Shown here piece after piece: positions 58,601 to 64,000 of a DNA stretch of 64,000 bases. The position numbers and the translations under genes were made by a program. Positions within the stretch are counted from its first letter, which is position 1; every line of letters begins with the position of its first letter. The notes beneath the pieces are model-generated. The model saw only the letters and a list, made by a program, of their open reading frames with translations. It was not told where the DNA came from and made no database searches. The stretch comes from CAYOYK01 sp964408185 (lineage in GTDB: Bacteria > Bacillota > Clostridia > Christensenellales > Aristaeellaceae), in the NCBI GenBank assembly GCA_964408185.1, contig CAYOYK010000001.1, positions 92,606 to 156,605 on the forward strand, in the 5' to 3' direction.

Positions 58601-59366
58601 CGCGCATGGACAGATAGCGCTGAAAGGCCCTCTCCACGGCGGGCTTGGCAATGGTCACATCGTCCAGCGTGGTCAAAAACGTGGTGTGGCGGCAATGGTC
58701 GCTCCAGTAGGTGTCCAGCATGCGGATCTCGGTCAGCGTGGGGTCGCGGCGCTCGCCCGCAAAATACAGGCGGCAGAACTCCAGATCGGCGGTATCCATG
58801 GCGAGGCCGTAGCGCTTGACAAAATCGGCCTCCGCGGCCGCGTCCATGCGAAGGAAGCCGTCCAGCACGGGCACCATGGGCGGCTGCTCGTACCGCTGCA
58901 TGAGCGTGGCCTTGCGGGCCAAATCGGCCTCGCGGCTCTCCACGGGGTTGATCAGGTATTGGCGGATGCGCGCGACCTCATCGACGGCAGGCTCGCCCAG
59001 CAGCGCGTAAATGCGCGCCGTGCGCACCGTGGGCCGCTCGCCTGTGGTGACAAGCTGCACGCACTCCTCGCAGGAGGCCGCGCGCGCGTCAAACTGGCCG
59101 GGCAGGTACTCGCTGGCGATCAGCCGATGCGCCTCGTCGATCGCGGGCAGGTCGTCGTACGCGTCGTCGAGCTGCGGCTCGTAGAACACGATGGGCTTGC
59201 AGGCCTCAAACGCCGCCTCGTCAAGGCCCTCCACGTCGTAGCGGTTCAGCAGGCGCACCCCGGTCACGCTCTTGATGAGCAGGATGTGCCGAATCTCCCG
59301 GAGCAGCCCGGCTGCCTCCACGGCATAGGGCGCTTTTTTCTCCACATAAATGCGATATACAGCCAT
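55680..59366 (-). CDS. purL: Phosphoribosylformylglycinamidine synthase, single-chain
   Basis: PurL makes FGAM from FGAR, ATP and glutamine. The 1228-residue chain contains all parts: N-terminal PurS-like region, FGAM-synthetase domains (YWSDHCRHTTF; FKNETHNHPTEIEPFGGAAT; GGRTGRDGCGGATGSSKSH) and a C-terminal glutaminase with VIPTFPGTNCELDTARAL, the catalytic Cys in LGICNGFQALVKLGLLP and the His/Glu in AVSHGEGRFV. This is the 'fused' PurL found in many Clostridia, not the separate PurSQL of Bacillus. Confidence 0.95.
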   Translation of the reverse strand: MAVYRIYVEKKAPYAVEAAGLLREIRHILLIKSVTGVRLLNRYDVEGLDEAAFEACKPIVFYEPQLDDAYDDLPAIDEAHRLIASEYLPGQFDARAASCEECVQLVTTGERPTVRTARIYALLGEPAVDEVARIRQYLINPVESREADLARKATLMQRYEQPPMVPVLDGFLRMDAAAEADFVKRYGLAMDTADLEFCRLYFAGERRDPTLTEIRMLDTYWSDHCRHTTFLTTLDDVTIAKPAVERAFQRYLSMRAELYGDRRRPINLMDVATIGGKYLRKKGLLKNIDVSDEINACSIRIDVDVDGVSEPWLLMFKNETHNHPTEIEPFGGAATCIGGAIRDPLSGRTYVYQAMRVTGAADPLAPVKDTLPGKLPQRKLVTTAAAGYSAYGNQIGLATGLVDELYHPGYMAKRMEIGAVVGAAPVSNIRREEPIPGDTVILLGGRTGRDGCGGATGSSKSHNLASIETCGAEVQKGNPVVERKLQRLFRNPEATRLIKRCNDFGAGGVSVAIGELADGLQIDLDKVPKKYEGLDGTELAISESQERMAVVVAKEDAAAFIALAHGENLEATAVADVTAEPRLRMTWRGKTIVDVSREFLNSNGAEKHANAAVADDGVKQVAFAGDTFAEKMRAMVSDLNICSKKGLSERFDSTIGAGTVLMPFGGKTQLTPAQAMVAKLPVPGETATVSGMAYGFHPQIMEQSPFEGAYLSVVESVLRLAAAGFDRREMYLTFQEYFEGMTGAPERWGQPLAALLGALWAQTELDVAAIGGKDSMSGSFEKLDVPPTLVSFAVAPGRSEHIISPEFKRAGAQVCLLRCDPFDSAAFKAELDTLYRLIREGRVVSAWALSMGGVAEGLFKMGLGNRLGFRVDAAFARDILAQDFGGVLVELAEGAPLIGEKVGETCAEYRLVYQGDALPMDELQALYEGKLDKVFPYRGEDASPVPAVTVAAQSWPKSALRTAKPIAVIPTFPGTNCELDTARALRRAGAEPRVLLVRNLSSGDIAESLREAEKLIRQAQMMVFPGGFSGGDEPDGSGKFITAFFRNPRMKDALADLMERRDGLMLGICNGFQALVKLGLLPKGHILDTDAACPTLTYNTIGRHQSMLVTTRVASNRSPWLQLCKPGELHRVAVSHGEGRFVASEAVLEQLKLGGQIAAQYVDLSGEPTLDLRFNPNGSALAIEAITSPDGRILGKMGHSERSGRDLYKNVEGNTFQPLFEGGVKYFR

Positions 59367-59375
59367 GTCGTCCTC

Positions 59376-60650
59376 CTATCGCAGGGCTTCAAGCGCCCGC
59401 TTGCCAATATCCCGGCGCATGTGCGCGCCCTCAAAGCGGATTTTTTCCGCCGCGCCGTAGGCGGCTTGCAGCGCGCCGGACAGCGTGTCCGCCGTGGCGG
59501 AAACGCCCAGCACGCGGCCCCCGGCGGTCAGCAGCGCGCCGTCGTCGCCGCGCTTGGTCCCCGCGTGATAAACGGCGGCGGTTTCCTCGGCCTGTTCAAT
59601 CCCCGTGATGGGCTTGCCGGTCGCGTATTTTTCCGGGTAGCCGCCGCTGGCAAGGATAATGCAGGCGCAGGCCCCATCGGCAAACTTGACCGGAGTCTCG
59701 GCCAGCGCGCCCTCCGTGGTGGCGCGCAGAATGGCAAACAGGTCGCTTTGCAGCAGCGGCAGCATCGCCTGCGCCTCCGGGTCGCCAAAGCGGCAGTTGT
59801 ACTCAATCACCTTGGGGCCGTCGGCGGTCAGCATCAGGCCGAAGTACAGGCAGCCGCGGAACGGGCAGCCCTCCGCGCGCAAGGCCGCCAGCGTGGGCTG
59901 AAAGATGGTGTGCAGGCACTGATCGGCAATCTGCGGCGTATAGTACGGGTTGGGCGCGATAACGCCCATGCCGCCCGTGTTCAGGCCCAAGTCGCCATCC
60001 AGCGCGCGCTTGTGATCCATGCCCGAAGGCATGGGACGGAGGGTCTCGCCGTCCGTGAAGCAGAGCACGGAAACCTCCGGCCCGGTAAGCAGCTCCTCAA
60101 TCACCACACGCCGACCGCTCGCGCCGAATTTGCCGCCCGCGAGCATATCCGTCACAGCCGCCTCGGCCTCCGCCGTACTTTGGCAAATCAGCACGCCCTT
60201 GCCCAGCGCCAGCCCATCGGCCTTGACCACCAGCGGCGCGGGCTGCGAGCGCACGTATTGCAGCGCCGCGTCCAGCGCGTCAAAGGTTTGGTAGCGCGCC
60301 GTGGGAATGTGATGCTTGCGCATGAGCTCCTTGGCAAAGGCCTTGCTGCCCTCGATCCGCGCGGCCGCCCTGTTGGGCCCGAACGCGGGCACGCCGATGG
60401 CGGCAAGCCGATCCACCATGCCAAGGCACAGGGGATCATCCGGCGCGACCACCACGTAATCGATGGCGTTCTGCCGCACCCAGCCGCAAACGCCATCCAG
60501 ATCAGTCGCCGCCAAGGGCACGCAGGTCGCCAGCTCCGCGATGCCCGCGTTGCCCGGCGCGCAGTACAGCGCGGAAATATCAGGGCTTTGGGCCAGCCGA
60601 GCCACGATGGCATGCTCCCGGCCGCCGCCGCCCACCACCAGAACGCGCAT
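59376..60650 (-). CDS. purD: Phosphoribosylamine-glycine ligase
   Basis: PurD forms GAR from phosphoribosylamine, glycine and ATP. The 424-residue ATP-grasp protein starts VLVVGGGGREHAIVARL, with GKGVLICQS, EELLTGPEVSVLCFTDG, DLGLNTGGMGVIAPNPYY and NCRFGDPEAQAMLPLL. It is followed by purL 9 bases later. The ATG is preceded by GAGGAGG. Confidence 0.96.
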   Translation of the reverse strand: MRVLVVGGGGREHAIVARLAQSPDISALYCAPGNAGIAELATCVPLAATDLDGVCGWVRQNAIDYVVVAPDDPLCLGMVDRLAAIGVPAFGPNRAAARIEGSKAFAKELMRKHHIPTARYQTFDALDAALQYVRSQPAPLVVKADGLALGKGVLICQSTAEAEAAVTDMLAGGKFGASGRRVVIEELLTGPEVSVLCFTDGETLRPMPSGMDHKRALDGDLGLNTGGMGVIAPNPYYTPQIADQCLHTIFQPTLAALRAEGCPFRGCLYFGLMLTADGPKVIEYNCRFGDPEAQAMLPLLQSDLFAILRATTEGALAETPVKFADGACACIILASGGYPEKYATGKPITGIEQAEETAAVYHAGTKRGDDGALLTAGGRVLGVSATADTLSGALQAAYGAAEKIRFEGAHMRRDIGKRALEALR

Positions 60651-60705
60651 GGAATTTCCCTCCTCAAATCGGGTCAGCCAAGGCGAGAGCCTTGGCGAAA
60701 GCAGA

Positions 60706-61881
60706 TCAATGATGGAACAGCCGGATGCCGGTAAAGCTCATCACCGCGCCGTACCGATCGCACGCGTCGATGACCTCTTGGTCGCGCTTGCTGCCGCCCG
60801 GCTCGGCAATGTATTTCACGCCGCTGCGGCAGGCCCGGTCGATGTTATCGCTGAAAGGGAAAAACGCGTCGCTGCCCAGCGAAACGTCGGTGAGCTCGGC
60901 AAGCCAAGCCTTTTTTTCGGCGGCGGTCAGCTCGTCCGGCTTGCGGGTAAAGAGCGCCTGCCACCTGCCGTCGGCCAGCACGTCGTCGCTCTCCGCGCTG
61001 ATGTAACGGTCGATGGCGTTATCCCGATCCGGGTTCTTGAGCGTATCGATAAAGGGCAGGGCCAGCGCCTTGGGGTGCTGACGCAGCCGCCAGTTGTCGG
61101 CCTTGTCGCCCGCCAGCCGCGTGCAATGGATGCGGCTCTGCTGCCCCGCGCCGATGCCGATGGCCTGCCCGTCCGCCACGTAGCAGACCGAATTGCTCTG
61201 CGTGTACTTGAGCGTGATCATGGCCACGGCGAGGTCGCGCTTGGCAAAGCTAGGCAGCGTCTTGTTTTGGGTGACGATCTGATCAAAAAAATCCGGGCCG
61301 ATGTTCAGCTCGTTCCGCTCCTGCTCAAATGTCACGCCAAACACGTCCTTGCGCTCCAGCTTGGGCGGCTGATAGGCGGGATCCATGCGAACGATGTTGT
61401 AGTTGCCCTGCCGCTTGGTTTTGAGCAATTCAAGGGCCTCCGGGGCGAAGCCGGGGGCAATGACGCCGTCGCTGACCTCCGGCTTGAGCAGGCGGGCGGT
61501 TGATAGGTCGCACTCGTCGGAGAGCGCCACCCAATCGCCAAAGCTGCTCATGCGATCCGCGCCGCGCGCGCGGGCGTAGGCGCAGGCCAGCGGCGAAAGC
61601 GTCTGGTCGCCGACAAAGTAGATCCGGCGCAGCACATCCGTAAGCGGCAGGCCAAGCGCGGCCCCGGCGGGGCTGACGTGCTTGAAGCTCGCGGCGGCGG
61701 GCAGGCCGGTAGCGCGCTTCAGCTCGCTGACAAGCTGCCAGCCGTTGAGCGCATCCAAAAAATTGATATAGCCCGGTTTGCCGTTCAGCACCTCCATGGG
61801 CAGCTCGCCGGATTGCGCAAAAACGCGCGCGGGCTTTTGGTTGGGGTTGCAGCCGTACTTGAGCTGAATTTCCGTTGCCAT
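60706..61881 (-). CDS. purH: AICAR transformylase (PurH C-terminal domain only)
   Basis: The 391-residue protein is the formyltransferase half of bifunctional PurH: LKYGCNPNQKPARVF, the catalytic-type SFKHVSPAGAALG with Lys-His, YARARGADRMSSFGDWVALS and SDAFFPFSDNIDRACRSGVK. The N-terminal IMP cyclohydrolase domain is absent; the cyclohydrolase is supplied by the neighbouring PurO-like gene. This split is known in archaea and some Clostridia. Confidence 0.93.
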   Translation of the reverse strand: MATEIQLKYGCNPNQKPARVFAQSGELPMEVLNGKPGYINFLDALNGWQLVSELKRATGLPAAASFKHVSPAGAALGLPLTDVLRRIYFVGDQTLSPLACAYARARGADRMSSFGDWVALSDECDLSTARLLKPEVSDGVIAPGFAPEALELLKTKRQGNYNIVRMDPAYQPPKLERKDVFGVTFEQERNELNIGPDFFDQIVTQNKTLPSFAKRDLAVAMITLKYTQSNSVCYVADGQAIGIGAGQQSRIHCTRLAGDKADNWRLRQHPKALALPFIDTLKNPDRDNAIDRYISAESDDVLADGRWQALFTRKPDELTAAEKKAWLAELTDVSLGSDAFFPFSDNIDRACRSGVKYIAEPGGSKRDQEVIDACDRYGAVMSFTGIRLFHH

Positions 61882-61893
61882 GCTTCTCTCCCC

Positions 61894-62604
61894 TTATCGC
61901 TGGTTTTTATTGATCACGCGGGTCTCGGCCCTGCCGGTCGCCAGATTGATATACCGGACAAACAGGCTGACCTTGTTGTCCTCGTTGAGGCTTTGCCATA
62001 GGCCGGAGGCAAACGCGTCGATATCGCCGATCAGCTCCACCGCCGCAGGCTCGCCCTCAAACGAGGGGATGGGGCTACCGTCGCGCTCGTACGTGTGCAG
62101 GAAGCGCCCCGTGCCCGGCTTCGGCGCGGGATAATCAAAAAAGCAGCGCAGAGGCGAATCCGGGTCGCCCGCGTCGCTTTTGAGGATGGCAAGCTGATAG
62201 CGCATCGCGCCGTTCTCCACCGTCACCACGCCCGATACGCGCGGCGTGTAGTTGGGCGCGTCCGGCTCGAAGGTGCGCGTGCGCAGAGCGGCCTCGAAGG
62301 TCGAGCCGCCCGCCAGATGATCGTAGACGGTATCGGTCTGGTCGCCGTTGGTCACGATGGTCGCGTCACCCAGCACGCGCACGGGCGCATAGATAATCAG
62401 GCTGGGGTCGGTCAGCTTGCTCTCGTCAAACGCGCGCGTCACAATGCCGCCGTCCTTCTCCACAAACACGCGGTTGCGGCTGTTCTCGCTGCGGCCCATG
62501 ATGAAGTAGGCGATCACGGCGCTGGCGCCGTCCGCGCTGCGGCCCAGCACAATGCCCCGGCCGGGGTACGCGTTGGCTTGCAGCAGATGGTTGAGGTTTT
62601 TCAT
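61894..62604 (-). CDS. purO: IMP cyclohydrolase, PurO-type
   Basis: The 236-residue protein (start MKNLNHLLQANAYPGRGIVL, then IMGRSENSRNRVF, TNGDQTDTVYD, EPDAPNYTPRVSG and a C-terminal NLATGRAETRVINK) belongs to the archaeal-type IMP cyclohydrolase family, which closes FAICAR to IMP. It sits 12 bases before the AICAR transformylase, so the two halves of PurH are supplied by separate genes. The stop of purN overlaps its start (ATGA). Confidence 0.9.
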   Translation of the reverse strand: MKNLNHLLQANAYPGRGIVLGRSADGASAVIAYFIMGRSENSRNRVFVEKDGGIVTRAFDESKLTDPSLIIYAPVRVLGDATIVTNGDQTDTVYDHLAGGSTFEAALRTRTFEPDAPNYTPRVSGVVTVENGAMRYQLAILKSDAGDPDSPLRCFFDYPAPKPGTGRFLHTYERDGSPIPSFEGEPAAVELIGDIDAFASGLWQSLNEDNKVSLFVRYINLATGRAETRVINKNQR

Positions 62605-63209
62605 ACGGTACGCTCCTTTGCAATCGCCTGCGCGGCCAGCTCGACCGCGCGCGGCAGAATGACCCACTCGCATTGCTCCATCACGCGCTTTTGCAGCGTT
62701 TCGGGGGTATCGTCCGGCAAAACGTCAACCGCCTTTTGGGCGATGATGCGGCCCCCGTCGGCCACCTCGTTGACGTAGTGAACGGTCGCCCCGGTCACCT
62801 TGACCCCGTAGTCCAGCGCCGCCCGGTGCACCCGAAGGCCGTAAAAGCCCTTGCCGCAAAAGGAGGGGATCAGGCTGGGATGCACGTTGAGTATGCGCTG
62901 CGGGTACGCCTGTACAATCTCCTCGGTGAGGATGAGCAAAAAGCCCGCAAGCACCACCAGTTCAACGGCGTTCTGCTTTAGCAGCTCGGTGAGCGCGCGT
63001 GTGTAGACGTGACGGTCGTCGCCCATGGCATACGGCAGCACGGCGGTCGCCACGCCCGCCCGACGCGCGCGCTCCAGCGCGAACGCGTCCGGCTTGTTGC
63101 TGACCACCAGCGCCAGCTCCGCCGAGGGAATCAGCCCGGCGGCCTTCGCGTCCAGAATGGCCTGCAGGTTGGTGCCTCCGCCCGATACCAGCACGGCCGC
63201 CCTTACCAT
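62601..63209 (-). CDS. purN: Phosphoribosylglycinamide formyltransferase
   Basis: PurN formylates GAR with 10-formyl-THF. The 202-residue protein has AVLVSGGGTNLQAILDA, VVLAGFLLILTEEIVQAYP and the folate/catalytic motif ILNVHPSLIPSFCGKGFYGL, GVKVTGATVHYVNEVADGG; the catalytic Asn-His-Asp are seen in the NVHPS, TGATVHYV and ADGG regions. It overlaps purM at its start by 7 bases and purO at its stop by 4. Confidence 0.95.
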   Translation of the reverse strand: MVRAAVLVSGGGTNLQAILDAKAAGLIPSAELALVVSNKPDAFALERARRAGVATAVLPYAMGDDRHVYTRALTELLKQNAVELVVLAGFLLILTEEIVQAYPQRILNVHPSLIPSFCGKGFYGLRVHRAALDYGVKVTGATVHYVNEVADGGRIIAQKAVDVLPDDTPETLQKRVMEQCEWVILPRAVELAAQAIAKERTV

Positions 63210-64000
63210 AGGCGAACGCCCTCCGTGCCCTCGATGACCTCGCCCATGAGGTACGCGTCGGGCGCGCCGTTTTGCGCAAGCACGGCAAGGGCCTTGTCCG
63301 CATCCGCCTTGGCGACGGTGACGCACATGCCCACGCCCATATTGTAGGTGTTGTACATATCCCGCTCCGGAATGCCGCCGACCTTGGCGATCAGATCGAA
63401 CACGGGCGGGGTGCGCAGGGCTTTCTTCTCAACGCTGGCGCAGAGGCCGGGCTTGAGGCTGCGCGGGATGTTCTCGTAAAAGCCGCCGCCGGTAATGTGG
63501 CTGACCGCGCGCACGCGCACCGCGTCGCACAGGGCCAGCACAGGCTTTACGTAAATGCGGGTCGGCGTGAGCAGCGCTTCGCCCAAGGGCGCGCCGAGGG
63601 CCTCCTCGTAGCGGTCGGCGCGGCCATCCTCCAGCCGGAACACCTTGCGGATCAGCGAAAAGCCGTTGCTGTGCACGCCGCTGGACGGCAGGGCGATCAG
63701 CGCGTCGCCGGGCTCCATGGCCGATTTGTCAAGGATTTTGGCCTTGTCCACCACGCCCACGGTAAAGCCCGCGAGGTCGTACTCGTTCTCAGGGTAGAAG
63801 CCCGGCATCTCGGCGGTCTCGCCGCCGACCAGCGCCGCGCCGGACTGCACGCAGCCCTCCGCAACGCCGGACACGATGGCCGCGACGCGCTCCGGCAGGT
63901 TTTTGCCGCAGGCGATGTAATCCAAGAAGAACAGCGGCTTCGCGCCGCAGCAAACCACATCGTTGACGCACATGGCCACGCAGTCAATGCCCACGGTATC
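63203..64000 (-). CDS. purM: Phosphoribosylformylglycinamidine cyclo-ligase, partial (N-terminus off the edge)
   Basis: PurM (AIR synthase) closes FGAM to AIR. The visible 265 residues start within DTVGIDCVAMCVNDVVCCGA and continue through LFFLDYIACGKN, GGETAEMPGFYP and SHITGGGFYENIPRSL to the stop, so about 60-80 N-terminal residues and the operon promoter lie beyond the right edge. The frame is open to the edge; GTG at 63994 is internal and not the start. Confidence 0.95.
   Translation of the reverse strand, partial: DTVGIDCVAMCVNDVVCCGAKPLFFLDYIACGKNLPERVAAIVSGVAEGCVQSGAALVGGETAEMPGFYPENEYDLAGFTVGVVDKAKILDKSAMEPGDALIALPSSGVHSNGFSLIRKVFRLEDGRADRYEEALGAPLGEALLTPTRIYVKPVLALCDAVRVRAVSHITGGGFYENIPRSLKPGLCASVEKKALRTPPVFDLIAKVGGIPERDMYNTYNMGVGMCVTVAKADADKALAVLAQNGAPDAYLMGEVIEGTEGVRLW

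Overview
The window is high-GC chromosomal DNA that reads as a low-copy-paralogue Firmicute of the class Clostridia. The evidence is a Gram-positive PolC with the exonuclease inserted in the PHP domain, an ecfA1-ecfA2-ecfT cluster running into an apparent truA, strong AGGAGG-type ribosome binding sites, SecG, a MurR/RpiR regulator, DUF1934, and a purine operon with split purH (stand-alone AICAR transformylase plus PurO-type IMP cyclohydrolase). I cannot name a genus; an uncultured gut-type Clostridia lineage is an inference.

Layout. 1-2.6 kb (-): start of truA and the energy-coupling-factor module ecfT/ecfA2/ecfA1. 2.7-4 kb (-): a stand-alone riboflavin kinase with a repetitive lysine-rich tail, translationally coupled to a flavodoxin. 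4.1-9.8 kb: a CNNM/CorC-type membrane protein, a hairpin-dense intergenic repeat, a HAD phosphatase, ispE, DUF1934, an unknown, a metallo-hydrolase and the tRNA t6A dehydratase TcdA. 9.8-13 kb (+): a three-gene anaerobic glycerol-3-phosphate-dehydrogenase-like set. 13-17.3 kb (-): panE-like reductase, RpiR regulator, Tex.

17.4-33.6 kb is a glycan-utilisation locus. Ten minus-strand genes lie between one strong promoter (about 30.9 kb) and 17.4 kb: a periplasmic-type sugar-binding protein, GH2, an RbsA-like ATPase, two RbsC-like permeases, a small membrane protein, a PNPOx-like protein, GH3, a metallo-beta-lactamase-fold protein and GH78 (alpha-L-rhamnosidase family). It is divergent from an AraC-type regulator fused to a GH39-like domain whose acid/base Glu is replaced by Lys, which suggests that a glycosidase fold became a sugar sensor.

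34.8-45.7 kb is an integrated phage-derived element of about 10.9 kb in the 3' end of tRNA-Arg(CCG), bounded by a 47-bp direct repeat. It keeps an intact tyrosine integrase, a Phd/ParE-type toxin-antitoxin pair with its own promoter, a head/neck/tail-tube module and holin-like genes. It has lost terminase, most of the portal, tape measure, tail tip, lysin, repressor and replication genes. Its minor capsid protein has a C-terminal extension resembling a polymorphic-toxin module, followed directly by a small acidic protein that could be its immunity partner; this is the best candidate for an under-described system here.

45.9-64 kb is core chromosome: secG, a proline/glutamine-rich single-pass membrane protein with a pentapeptide repeat, ispG-polC (overlapping), then the convergent purine operon purM(partial)-purN-purO-purH(AICARFT)-purD-purL-purB on the minus strand.
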